Shown: positions 36,101 through 44,220 of the stretch, piece after piece
How positions within the stretch are numbered: position 1 is the stretch's first letter
How the letters are laid out: each line of letters starts with the position of its first letter
Assembly (NCBI GenBank): GCA_965230415.1
Contig: CBDDKZ010000005.1
Coordinates: 2,232,001 to 2,296,000 of the forward strand
Direction of reading: 5' to 3'
DNA from: CBDDKZ01 sp965230415
GTDB lineage: Bacteria; Bacteroidota; Bacteroidia; Cytophagales; JAAEPT01
DNA length: 64,000 nt
Notes under the pieces: model-generated
What the model saw: only the letters and a program-made list of their open reading frames with translations
What the model was told of the DNA's origin: nothing
Database searches by the model: none
Position numbers and translations under genes: made by a program

Positions 36101-39062
36101 TAATGAAGGAGATACTTTATATGCGTTTCAAACAGACTTTTTGAGCGATGTCATTAACCGGATTCAACTAAATACATCTAATTATCAGATAGAAAAACTA
36201 GATACCATTACAATTCCTGATGGTGGTGCGCGAGGAATTGTGGTCGTTGAACAATGTGGTGAAGTTTACGGTTTTGGTATAAATTCCACTACAGGAGATG
36301 TTTACAAGTTTATTTTTGGTAGTTCGGTGACTAATGAACCTGAAATTTTAGTTATTGGACAATTGCCTGTGGTCTCTTCCGATATCGAGATTGTGAAGGA
36401 TGGTCGGGCTTATTATTTGTTTATAAGCTCAGTGACGGGCCGTTATTATAAAATTGGTTTGGGTGCTGACCTCAATAATGAGCAATTTAATATATTGGAA
36501 GACACAAATTTTGATCAGAAATTAGCTAGTACACTGGCCTTGAACTTAGCTACAGCTGGCAGCGACTATGTTGTGTTTTTATATTCAAACGAAGATCAAG
36601 TATTACATGGTGTTCATTATTCAAATGCATCCAATGGTGTTGATCATACTTCCACTGAGGCGATACCTCTCGATTTGAGCTTAAGTAATCCAGGTTGGTA
36701 CCAGGTAAGCCTGCAAACTGAAGCATTAGGACAAACCTATAAGAGTATCGATTCAATCTACGTACGTTCTGATTCCAGTTCGTTGTTTCAAATAACTTTA
36801 GATTCCAATCAATGTTTGTCAAATCCGTCACAATTTTCCTTTCAGCGTTTAAGCGATCAGGCAATTTCAACTAATTTATGGGCGATTAATGGCGATAGTG
36901 TGAGTGTTGCTGATGCATTTATGTATCAATTTGACACTTCAACAACCTATCATATTAATTTGACTGTCAATAATGAGTTTGGCTGCTCAAATACTTTGGA
37001 TACATCTTATATTATTTATGAACGACCGGTAGCTCAAATTCAACTACCCGCAGAACCTTACTGCACCTTAGACGAGCTGGAATTTGAAAATGTATCACTA
37101 CAGGTAGTAGATTCGATAGTTAGTTGGAATTGGAGTGTTGACACCGTATTGGATACTTCGTCGTTTAATTTAATATATTCTTTTAACAGCTCAGGTTCAA
37201 AAAATATTTCTCTGAGTGCCCAAATACCAGGCTGTACAGATATCGATACCGTTCAAATAGAAGTTGAAGCAGGTTCAGACGTGAACTTTATAAGTGAAAA
37301 TCATTGTCAGAATGATTCGGTCTTTCTTATAGATCAAACCATTGGAGCAAATATAACTGATTACAATTGGATGGTAGATACTGTCAGTATACCTGGTGAT
37401 TCTTCTACCTTTTATATTTTCGACAGCTCAGGGACTTATACAATAAGTTTAGAACTAACCAATGAGTCCGGCTGTAAAAATACGCTTTCGAAACAACTTG
37501 TAATTTACCCGGTTCCTACGGTCGATTTTGAAACTTCTATTAGTTGTTCAGACTGGCCAACAGATTTCATAGATCGATCAACTTTGCTTCTGGGAAGTAT
37601 CGATGAGTGGGTTTGGACATTAGATAATCAGCAGGTGTTTTCCACAGCACGCAATCCTTCAATACGTATTGAAGAAGCGGGTACACACCTGATACGTTTA
37701 CGTGTTAAGTCTGATCAAAACTGTGTAGACAGTGTGAGTAGAAATATGAACACTTTTGTGTCGCCACGAGCAAACTTTAGTACAGATCCCGTATGTTTTG
37801 GTGAGAGTAACCTTTTTGTAGATGAAAGTATTGATGATCAATTTGAAATAGAAGGTTGGCTATGGCAAATAGAAGATCAGGTTTATATCAATGCCGCCCC
37901 ATTACATATATTTAGTACGATAGATACTTTTGAGGTGAGCTTAACAGTAACAAATGATATTGGTTGCCGTGGCGATACTATCAAACAGGTAGTGGTGCCC
38001 GAGCTACCCGAAGTAGATTTTGTTACAGGCTTGCTTTGTGAAGGCGATACTACCAGCTTCATTGATAATAGTAACGCTCCCGGCGATAGTATAATTGATT
38101 TTCAATGGATAATTGAAGGCTTTGGTTTAATGCAGGGAGATTCCATAACTGTAGTGTTTGAAACTCCGGGTACTCAACAGGTACGTTATCAGGTGTCAAC
38201 GCAGGCAGGGTGCGTTTCGACAATTGTTAGAGATGTGAACATTAATTCAGAGCCAGTTGCGCATTTTGAAATGCCTGTGAGCTTTGCGGAGGCACCTTAT
38301 CAACTAATACTTACCCCCACACAAGTTCACGATCAGGTAAACTGGTTTATAAATGATGTGTTGGTGAGTACTTCAAATGAATTAGATACCGTATTAACAG
38401 AAAACGGATCTTATGATATTGGACTGGAAGTTTATGATGAGAGTGGCTGTAGTAACTCCATAATAAATAACCTTTTTATTGATGATATTACATTCGATCT
38501 TGAATTAAACAATATTTGGAGAAATACGGAGGATGATCAGGTAAGCATATTTGCAGCTATTACGAATAATGCCGTATTGCCAATAGATTCTTTTAACATA
38601 GCATTAAATATAGATGGAAATACCGTACTCAGACAAGTAATACAGCAAACAATTGAAGCGGGTGCGACTCTGAGCAATTTCGAATTACCTTTTACACTAG
38701 GTGAAGAAGCTGAAAATAATTATTTGTGTTTGTATGTGAGTTTAGATGAAACTATCTATAACGAAATTGATATCAGTAATAATTCACAATGTCTATACCC
38801 ACAAGAATTTGTTATTAATGAAGTAATACCAAATCCAACGGAAGGAATCGTTTATGTGAAAGGATTTTTGTCGGAAGACCAAACTTGTTATATTGAACTT
38901 ACAAACATAGAGGGGAAAACATTCCTTTATACGGAAATAGAGCAGAATTCATCGGGTTTTTTCAACGAAGAAGTAGCGTTTAGCAAACTTATTCCAGGTA
39001 CCTATTTTTTGAAAATAACATCAGGCACCAACCAGGTGATACATAAAATATTCAAAAACTAA
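33141..39062 (+). CDS. Giant PKD-rich T9SS-secreted protein with a duplicated propeller-like block
   Basis: The 1973-residue secreted protein starts with a signal peptide (residues 1-21). Block 1 (about 34-410) and block 2 (about 834-1211) are clearly related, each with repeats like LNFGASFLNTPQI or FIFGSSVTNEPEI and a final PGxYQ(I/V)(T/S)L strand. After each block comes a run of PKD-type domains (WDFGDGNG at about 530, WDFGDGST at about 610). A CARDB-like domain (about 1755-1880) and a T9SS sorting domain beginning NEVIPNPTEG end it. I chose the ATG at 33141; a TTG six codons before would spoil the signal peptide. Likely a surface adhesin; its partner is unknown. Confidence 0.95.
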   Translation: MKVCWLHCIIGLCVVFGARSQCIDSLTNVPDTACLGEKIEVAAPGFVNGDLLWDFDSDNSFSELTLDTLESQTISSNFGIDVVYDSTIGWMSFTSDQTSNRIYIMEFANGLQEPSTASYSLNVPNNTFGNPASIDVLSYQGEWYGFVLCRNPAKVIQLNFGSSLGNIPQVHEVLGADFTSSNSYMCATIMHDSAFVFINDFFGNKARTYFSASLGSPLLEFSHEFELTESSGLRNMRVLQKCDKLYGIAVSSGSRNFHVLNFGASFLNTPQINSFNSILSDRPSQCDIIEEGLKIYMTYCSVEGRFYTVDLGQNLDSISPVLITPTLPKQGGLFSLATAYDKGNWSMYSYLSQMLFLNFQESDSLSIGSSIDNANEVSYFTPGTYQITLRYTDSANKIQLLSKNIVIRNNLASTYELESALNYCLDSATAFSATLINGTPGVSFTWNVGGSMFSGGQDTSIVFDSSGTYDVNVTIVNSDNCPSFAGKTVQLYEAPIASFSLDDTIVCVNSSIPFINTSVNTADTLTTWQWDFGDGNGSTSFNPTHQFVEADTFVVTLTAHLPSCSNSYDSTIILNEAPEVVLRFDDDCALDTIQFNNNTDTSLLSSFYWDFGDGSTSDSLEPTHVYDSPGAYIVSFNAAAKNLCDLVQFDTITIYNLPGANFGYSDSCEQNPILFQDLSLAPNDSLVAWDWTLTSSTGIDTSTAQNPIFTFNADSLIIINLKVSSARGCVNEVVDSIAINDLPQVDFDVELGCNNDSIIVTTNSQVSSEPFSVLWTVNSEESQKHESSFAYFGQDSVLVSLVVTDAASCSDSLSRWQNLDKQFVIDFDIPDSVCINERLIFQNNNLNFDHYLWNISDNDFTNNGVIQSYAASLGLNLVRGITSFQDPNTAVVHVLIADQNRNEIVWLSFDDELSKEPTVHGSITSNLLLLPDDLELRYDNGEIICLATSSSSSNLMLMRFGDQMNLNPQIEEIAFDLTNVNASLSYFNEGDTLYAFQTDFLSDVINRIQLNTSNYQIEKLDTITIPDGGARGIVVVEQCGEVYGFGINSTTGDVYKFIFGSSVTNEPEILVIGQLPVVSSDIEIVKDGRAYYLFISSVTGRYYKIGLGADLNNEQFNILEDTNFDQKLASTLALNLATAGSDYVVFLYSNEDQVLHGVHYSNASNGVDHTSTEAIPLDLSLSNPGWYQVSLQTEALGQTYKSIDSIYVRSDSSSLFQITLDSNQCLSNPSQFSFQRLSDQAISTNLWAINGDSVSVADAFMYQFDTSTTYHINLTVNNEFGCSNTLDTSYIIYERPVAQIQLPAEPYCTLDELEFENVSLQVVDSIVSWNWSVDTVLDTSSFNLIYSFNSSGSKNISLSAQIPGCTDIDTVQIEVEAGSDVNFISENHCQNDSVFLIDQTIGANITDYNWMVDTVSIPGDSSTFYIFDSSGTYTISLELTNESGCKNTLSKQLVIYPVPTVDFETSISCSDWPTDFIDRSTLLLGSIDEWVWTLDNQQVFSTARNPSIRIEEAGTHLIRLRVKSDQNCVDSVSRNMNTFVSPRANFSTDPVCFGESNLFVDESIDDQFEIEGWLWQIEDQVYINAAPLHIFSTIDTFEVSLTVTNDIGCRGDTIKQVVVPELPEVDFVTGLLCEGDTTSFIDNSNAPGDSIIDFQWIIEGFGLMQGDSITVVFETPGTQQVRYQVSTQAGCVSTIVRDVNINSEPVAHFEMPVSFAEAPYQLILTPTQVHDQVNWFINDVLVSTSNELDTVLTENGSYDIGLEVYDESGCSNSIINNLFIDDITFDLELNNIWRNTEDDQVSIFAAITNNAVLPIDSFNIALNIDGNTVLRQVIQQTIEAGATLSNFELPFTLGEEAENNYLCLYVSLDETIYNEIDISNNSQCLYPQEFVINEVIPNPTEGIVYVKGFLSEDQTCYIELTNIEGKTFLYTEIEQNSSGFFNEEVAFSKLIPGTYFLKITSGTNQVIHKIFKN
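34074..36780 (+). repeat. Internal duplication in the giant PKD protein (two ~377-residue blocks)
   Basis: The block ending near 34364 and the block at about 35640-36770 repeat the same order of motifs. Examples are VLQKCDKLYGIAVSS against VVEQCGEVYGFGINS, SVEGRFYTVDLGQNL against SVTGRYYKIGLGADL, and the closing PGTYQITL against PGWYQVSL. Similarity is at protein level only, so the duplication is old. The coordinates span the copy boundaries and are approximate. Confidence 0.7.
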
Positions 39063-39082
39063 AAGTGGAGTCTTGAGTTGGC

Positions 39083-40132
39083 TTACTTGGGTCGACCACT
39101 TTTGACTAATGAAAAACGTTCCTTCATTTTTAGGAATGGACTTTCTATGAATCGATAAGATAAATAGGATACAAGAATAGTCAAAACAAAACAGCTTATA
39201 TATATGACGACATATTCTATGGATTGACTTAATTGTAACTTTTTCAGAACCGGTACAATCAAGTGCATAATGAAACCATGATAGACGTAAATTCCAAAAG
39301 AGATTTTTCCTAAGAAATTCATTACAAGATTGTCCAGGTTGATAATTCTGTATGATCCTTTACTCTGGCTAACCACAAAAATAAGTGTAGCAAGTGTTAT
39401 GAAATACGGATCGACTATTGAAACGATATGGAAACGATTTATAGCTACTAATACAATAATGGAAATAGCCAACAGCTGCATATACCATGTACTTAAAATT
39501 TTGATGACGGAATGGTTTTTGAAATATAGACAAGCCACAATGCCCCCCAGGGCCATACAATCAAATTTAGTAATGTAAACCAGTTTGTAAATTTCTGTGG
39601 TACCACCAATACCTATGTTAATAGCGAGCTTGATGATGAAATAAACAGACAGGAATAAAATTAGATTTCGAAGAATATTTTTGGAATACTTAATTAAAAA
39701 AGGCCAGAATAAATAAAATTGTTCTTCAACTGCCAGTGACCAGTAGTGTCCGAGGTGGGGTAAAGGCTCTCCAAAAACAAAAGGGAAGTTGCCGAGAAAA
39801 AAAACGTAGTATAACAGATCCCAATCAAAAATTTGACGTGCTATTACCACTATGAGTAAGTAGAAGAAATATAGTGGCCAGATTCGCAGACATCTTCTGA
39901 CATAAAAAGAACCTATGTTGACAGTGTTTGTCTTGTCTATTTCTTTTAGCATTAAAAAAGTAATTAAAAATCCACTTAGGGCAAAAAAAATGGTAACGCC
40001 AGATGGTCCCAACATGGTGGTGGGAAGGTGTAGGTTTTCATTCATATGAAATACGAAAACTCCTAAAGCAGCAATTGCCCGAATTCCATCAAGTCCTTTT
40101 AAATAAATTCTTTTTTCAGTCTGTTCTGCCAT
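39083..40132 (-). CDS. Acyltransferase 3 (OafA/YrhL-like) membrane protein
   Basis: The 349-residue protein has about ten membrane segments and the family motif LDGIRAIAALGVFVFHM (about 14-30), with His29 the expected key residue, RRCLRIWPLYFFYLL (about 89-103) and HYWSLAVEEQFYLFWP. Such proteins acetylate or acylate sugars of surface glycans. This is a second acylation route in the cluster besides the MBOAT pair. It is transcribed towards the end of the giant PKD gene, 20 bases away. Confidence 0.94.
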   Translation of the reverse strand: MAEQTEKRIYLKGLDGIRAIAALGVFVFHMNENLHLPTTMLGPSGVTIFFALSGFLITFLMLKEIDKTNTVNIGSFYVRRCLRIWPLYFFYLLIVVIARQIFDWDLLYYVFFLGNFPFVFGEPLPHLGHYWSLAVEEQFYLFWPFLIKYSKNILRNLILFLSVYFIIKLAINIGIGGTTEIYKLVYITKFDCMALGGIVACLYFKNHSVIKILSTWYMQLLAISIIVLVAINRFHIVSIVDPYFITLATLIFVVSQSKGSYRIINLDNLVMNFLGKISFGIYVYHGFIMHLIVPVLKKLQLSQSIEYVVIYISCFVLTILVSYLSYRFIESPFLKMKERFSLVKSGRPK

Positions 40133-40265
40133 TTGCGGAATTTAAAAATGAAGGATAAAATAAGGCAATATTGTGTTTAAACGTATATTAATATTGAACT
40201 TTTTTTTTCCATTTAGTTCCCGGCGAAAAAAATTGTAGTTTGCGTGAAAAATGTAAAGTCATTTT

Positions 40266-41549
40266 ATGAAAGTCAAAAAAAAGCCACATGTGCTTTTTAT
40301 ATCATTAGCATTTCCTCCTAAACGTGACCCTGAGTCAGTTCAAGTTGCAAAGTATTTTAAATATCTTGACAAATCCAGCGTCGCTTATACTGTTGTTACC
40401 AGTAAAAACCCCACACTTTACATGGACGAGGATCCCTCTTTGGAACATTATGGGGATGGAGCAGAAAAGAAGTTGGAGATTAAACTTTTCGAAAAAAGAT
40501 TACTGAATTCTATTATTCACAGGTTGTTTCCATTTTTATTACAGTTTCCGGATCCTAAGTATTCGTTTTGGCTGAAATGGCGGCAGGTTAGCAGGAAGTT
40601 GTCTACAAAACCTGATTTAATTTACTCAAGGTCATATCCCTTGAGCTCTACATTCCTTGCTTACAAATTGGCTAAACATTTCAATATCCCATGGATACTT
40701 CACTTGAGTGACCCCTGGGCACAGTCTTCTGTGAAAAGCAAAACGCCTGCTACCTATTTTCACCCATTAGCAAGAAAATTTAATAAGAAAATGGAACGTA
40801 AGTGTTTTCAAAGAGCCAAGTGCATTTCTTTTACCTCTCAAAAGACAATCGACTTATATAAGAATGCTTATCCGGAAATGAGTGACAAATTTGTGTTGTT
40901 TCCGAATGTATATGACATTCAACAGTATAAGGAGAATGCATTGAGTTTTGATGATAAAATGCGTTTTGTATATAATGGAGGATTTGGAGAAAAAAGAGAT
41001 CCGGATTTATTATTAAAACCTTTTGCCGATTTATATAAGGAAACCCCGGATCTTTTTAAAGATGTAGAATTAATATTTACAGGAGAGGCAACGCGACTCA
41101 ACAATCAGAAAATTGATGCCTATAAATATTTAACTTTTTTTAAAAATTGGGGGATGATTCCTTATGGAGATCTTATAAATGTTCAACGCAAAGCAAATAT
41201 CTTTTTAAATGTAGACAGTAAAATAAGCGATGAAGCAGAAGCGGTATTCTTCCCTTCCAAACTTTTGGATTATATGGTGGCCCAGAGAAAAACGATAGCA
41301 ATAACCTCTAAGAACAGTACTACCTGGGATGTGCTTGAAGACGAGTTGGGTTATTGTGTTACATTTGAAGAACAAACCAGACTTAAAGAACTTATCAGGC
41401 AGTCCATTCAGGCTTATGAAGAGAAGAATACTTTGTTCTTTACCTTTAAACAAGTTCCAGTGTTTTACGCGTCAGATTATCAATCCAAAAGGTTAGAACA
41501 GTTATTTTCAAACATTTTAGGGACTTATAGCATAAATCATGAAAACTGA
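40266..41549 (+). CDS. GT4-like glycosyltransferase
   Basis: The 427-residue GT-B protein begins KKKPHVLFISLAFPPKRDPESVQ and has IYSRSYPLSSTFLAY, WILHLSDPWAQSS and VYNGGFGEKRDPDLLLKPF. A donor-side region around FFPSKLLDYMVAQRKTIAITS (about 337-357) has Asp where most GT4 enzymes have Glu. Its last 11 bases overlap the start of an Lrp/AsnC regulator gene, an unusual partner. The substrate is unknown. Confidence 0.88.
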   Translation: MKVKKKPHVLFISLAFPPKRDPESVQVAKYFKYLDKSSVAYTVVTSKNPTLYMDEDPSLEHYGDGAEKKLEIKLFEKRLLNSIIHRLFPFLLQFPDPKYSFWLKWRQVSRKLSTKPDLIYSRSYPLSSTFLAYKLAKHFNIPWILHLSDPWAQSSVKSKTPATYFHPLARKFNKKMERKCFQRAKCISFTSQKTIDLYKNAYPEMSDKFVLFPNVYDIQQYKENALSFDDKMRFVYNGGFGEKRDPDLLLKPFADLYKETPDLFKDVELIFTGEATRLNNQKIDAYKYLTFFKNWGMIPYGDLINVQRKANIFLNVDSKISDEAEAVFFPSKLLDYMVAQRKTIAITSKNSTTWDVLEDELGYCVTFEEQTRLKELIRQSIQAYEEKNTLFFTFKQVPVFYASDYQSKRLEQLFSNILGTYSINHEN

Positions 41550-42009
41550 CCATATCGACAAGCTTATTCTTGTTAAACTCCAGGAGAACGGAAAGATTAC
41601 CAATTCACAATTGGCCAAAGAAGTGGGTTTGTCTCCGGCTCCAACACTCGAAAGAGTAAAAAAACTCGAAAATGCAGGACTTATAAAAAGCTATCATGCT
41701 AAGCTCGATAAAGAGCAAATTGGGCTCGGCGTTGCCATATTTTTACAGGCCTCTTTGAAGGGATCTCATAAAAAAACGGTAGGCTCCTTCCTCGAAAAAA
41801 TCAATGCCATCCCTGAAGTTGTTGAATGTTATCACACCACTGGGTCTTCTGATTTTTTGATCAAAATTCTTACGAAAGATATTAAAACATATAACGACTT
41901 TATCCTGGAAAAACTCCTTGATATAGAAGAAATGGGCAATATGCAATCAATGGTGGTGCTTTCTGTACTTAAAGAATCAAATGTGCTTCCCTTAGACGGT
42001 ATGGATTAA
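41539..42009 (+). CDS. Lrp/AsnC family transcriptional regulator
   Basis: The 156-residue protein has an N-terminal winged helix-turn-helix (about 5-60; KLILVKLQENGKITNSQLAKEV, SPAPTLERVKKLENAGLI) and a C-terminal RAM domain (about 65-150) for effector binding and oligomerisation, with VVECYHTTGSSDFLIKI. Its start lies in the end of the GT4 gene, so it is translated with it. Family members usually respond to amino acids; its targets here are unknown. Confidence 0.96.
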   Translation: MKTDHIDKLILVKLQENGKITNSQLAKEVGLSPAPTLERVKKLENAGLIKSYHAKLDKEQIGLGVAIFLQASLKGSHKKTVGSFLEKINAIPEVVECYHTTGSSDFLIKILTKDIKTYNDFILEKLLDIEEMGNMQSMVVLSVLKESNVLPLDGMD

Positions 42010-42119
42010 ATTGGCATGTTTTTTGAATTACGTGAGAGGAATCTTTTAGGAGAGATTGCTGTTTCTTTAATATTGGGAAATTCGTTTTCTCCGGATTTTT
42101 TTACGTAAATTACTATAAG

Positions 42120-42410
42120 ATGAAAAACGAAGACAGAATTGTTGAGCTATTGAGTGAAAGTCTGCTTAAACAAGACGTACAGGCGGAGTTAATTGTTAAA
42201 AACACACAACATATTGATGTTTTATCTGATCAGATTGGTAGAATGTCGGATCGTATGGACACGCTAATTGATGTAACCATTGATATGGCCAAAGCAATTA
42301 AGAAAAATAGCGAAAATGGAGAGGCACTACTTCATAAAATTGATTTTATGCAAGATCATGAACAGAGAATTAGTGCATTGGAACGCAAAACGAATAAAAG
42401 TCGTAAGTAA
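42120..42410 (+). CDS. Small coiled-coil protein
   Basis: The 96-residue protein is predicted to be almost wholly helical, with heptad-like hydrophobic spacing (VLSDQIGRMSDRMDTLIDVT) and no signal peptide. I do not recognise a family. It follows the Lrp gene on the same strand by 110 bases and is closed by a hairpin terminator, which supports its being a real gene. Confidence 0.7.
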   Translation: MKNEDRIVELLSESLLKQDVQAELIVKNTQHIDVLSDQIGRMSDRMDTLIDVTIDMAKAIKKNSENGEALLHKIDFMQDHEQRISALERKTNKSRK

Positions 42411-42417
42411 AAATAAA

Positions 42418-42447
42418 AAACACATGATGCAAGCACATCATGTGTTT
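42418..42447. terminator. Bidirectional hairpin terminator
   Basis: AAACACATGATG and CATCATGTGTTT pair perfectly around CAAGCA. A-rich sequence before and T-rich after allow it to act for both the plus-strand coiled-coil gene and the minus-strand barrel gene that converge here. Confidence 0.85.
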
Positions 42448-42454
42448 AAATACT

Positions 42455-43105
42455 TTAGAATTTAAAGCCTGCGATTAAAGAGAATTGATCATTATGATAC
42501 CTGATCTCATCTTTGTTGATGACCTCATGAAAATCCCCTCTGATAATATTAATTAATCCTCTATTATAATTTACACCAAAAAACGCCGCATTGCTCTGGC
42601 CAACGTTTAATTCAACACCGGCACCAAGGTGCATTCCGGCATCAAAGGGCTTAGCGAACTTCCAATCTTGTTCATCCTCATAATCAACAATTAGCTCGTT
42701 GATTTTACCTTCGATACTCCCATGCAGGGAAAAGTATATTTTTAATTTATTGGCGATTTCATTCGTGAAAAACTTTAAACCAACTGGAACTTGAACATAT
42801 TGTAGGTTTACCTGTACGTTCAATGAGGTATCTTGAGTTGATTCCTGGCCTGATACTGCTGAACGTTTTGAGCAGAAAAATATACCTGTACTAAATGCTA
42901 CATTATCAGTTACAAAAATGTCGGCAATTGGTCCTGCGCTAAAACGCATTCCTATTCCGTCGTTACTGATGTCCCAATCTTCTGCCTGATCCAACACTCT
43001 ATTGAGAGAAAGATTAGGTGCAAACATGATACCAACGTCTATTTTTTGAGCTTGTGTCGAAAAAAGCGACACAAAAAAGGCTATTGCTAATACAAATTTT
43101 TTCAT
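42455..43105 (-). CDS. Outer-membrane beta-barrel protein (PorT-like size)
   Basis: The 216-residue protein has a signal peptide (MKKFVLAIAFFVSLFSTQAQ) followed by alternating polar and hydrophobic strands ending in FSLIAGFKF, a typical barrel C terminus with a final Phe. The opening KIDVGIMFAPNLS and the glycine-rich strands fit the common Bacteroidota eight-stranded outer-membrane family. I chose the ATG at 43105 because the TTG at 43114 only lengthens the signal peptide. A specific function is not visible. Confidence 0.9.
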   Translation of the reverse strand: MKKFVLAIAFFVSLFSTQAQKIDVGIMFAPNLSLNRVLDQAEDWDISNDGIGMRFSAGPIADIFVTDNVAFSTGIFFCSKRSAVSGQESTQDTSLNVQVNLQYVQVPVGLKFFTNEIANKLKIYFSLHGSIEGKINELIVDYEDEQDWKFAKPFDAGMHLGAGVELNVGQSNAAFFGVNYNRGLINIIRGDFHEVINKDEIRYHNDQFSLIAGFKF

Positions 43106-43179
43106 AGAGTTCAATTTTCATCTTTCCTTTGAATACGTTAAAAGTTAAAACCTTTTAACCATTCTTTTACAAAATATTC

Positions 43180-43187
43180 TAATTTTG
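43180..43187 (+). promoter_or_regulatory. Bacteroidota-type -7 promoter element for gldB
   Basis: TAATTTTG fits the TAnnTTTG consensus and lies 28 bases before the ATG of gldB. No clear TTTG -33 element was seen, so the call is moderate. Confidence 0.5.
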
Positions 43188-43215
43188 AAAGATATACTGT
43201 CAAATATAATATAAA

Positions 43216-44220
43216 ATGAAACAAGTCACGTTTTTTTTAGTACCTCTTTTTCTACTATTAGGTTGCGAAGAAACTTGTGATAATATCGATATAAGTGATA
43301 TCGATGTGAAATTTGAACTCCATAGATTGGATCAGGAATTTCAAAACATCAAGAGTTTAGAAGATGCTAAGAACTATATTAGATCCAGCAAATCCTTTCA
43401 CGATTATTCGTTGAACAATATCTACCCTAATGATTCCGTCTTTGCGCTTGATGTTTACCGAAAGTCTCAAGTAAAAGAATTGCAGTCCTTTGTGAAAAAT
43501 GTGCACGATATTTACGGCGATTTTGAGCAGACTACTTTGAAAGAATTCGAAAAAGTAGTGCGAAGAGTTAATTTTTATTATCCTGAATTCAAAGCTCCTC
43601 CCGTAATTACAACAATTACCGGTTATGGCCAGAACAGGGATTTAATCTTCTCAGATGAGTCTTTCATTATTGGCTTGGATTACCTGGTAGGTGCTGAAAC
43701 AGACTATAAAATTACTGCTTCTGGACTTGTTCCGGATTATGTCGGCAGGTATTGCGTAAAAGCAAATGCGCCTAAAAAATTCGCCATGGAGCTGTCGCGC
43801 AAGTTTAACAAATTTGACAAGAAAGATGAGTCCCTGTTGGCATATATGATTTACCATGGTAAAGAGTTGTATTTTGTGGAACAGGTTTTCCCTTGCCAGC
43901 ACGATTCGCTGTACATAGAGTATACCAAGGAAGAAATAGAAGAAACTAAGCAGTTTGCGAAACAACGTGTCTGGAAACATTTTATAGCTAACAGCCTTTT
44001 TCATAGTACCGATCCCGAACATGTATCTAAATATATTAGCCCGAGACCAAAAACTTTCGAAGTGGCTGACGACTGCCCCGGACGTATCGGTCAGTGGCTC
44101 GGTTGGCAAATTGTACGAAGTTATATGGAGTCACACCCTGATCTTACACTTAAAGATTTGATGACGGAAAAGGATGCAGGAAAGATTTTTAAGCAGTCGG
44201 GGTATAGACCGCCTCAGTAG
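43216..44220 (+). CDS. gldB: Gliding motility lipoprotein GldB
   Basis: The 334-residue lipoprotein has a signal with lipobox LLLGC (Cys17). The body contains ITTITGYGQNRDLIFSDES, FIIGLDYLVG, a central PDYVGRYC and the C-terminal CPGRIGQWLGWQIVRSYM. These are recognisable marks of GldB, an essential part of the gliding/T9SS machinery in flavobacteria whose exact job is unclear. Its presence implies a gliding or at least T9SS-bearing cell. The end overlaps the convergent GT4 gene by 32 bases. Confidence 0.9.
   Translation: MKQVTFFLVPLFLLLGCEETCDNIDISDIDVKFELHRLDQEFQNIKSLEDAKNYIRSSKSFHDYSLNNIYPNDSVFALDVYRKSQVKELQSFVKNVHDIYGDFEQTTLKEFEKVVRRVNFYYPEFKAPPVITTITGYGQNRDLIFSDESFIIGLDYLVGAETDYKITASGLVPDYVGRYCVKANAPKKFAMELSRKFNKFDKKDESLLAYMIYHGKELYFVEQVFPCQHDSLYIEYTKEEIEETKQFAKQRVWKHFIANSLFHSTDPEHVSKYISPRPKTFEVADDCPGRIGQWLGWQIVRSYMESHPDLTLKDLMTEKDAGKIFKQSGYRPPQ

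Noticed and set aside
39061..39103. Inverted repeat AAAAGTGG / CCACTTTT between the giant PKD gene and the acyltransferase gene.
   Set aside because: The loop is long (27 bases) and one arm lies in coding sequence, so I did not call it a terminator with confidence.
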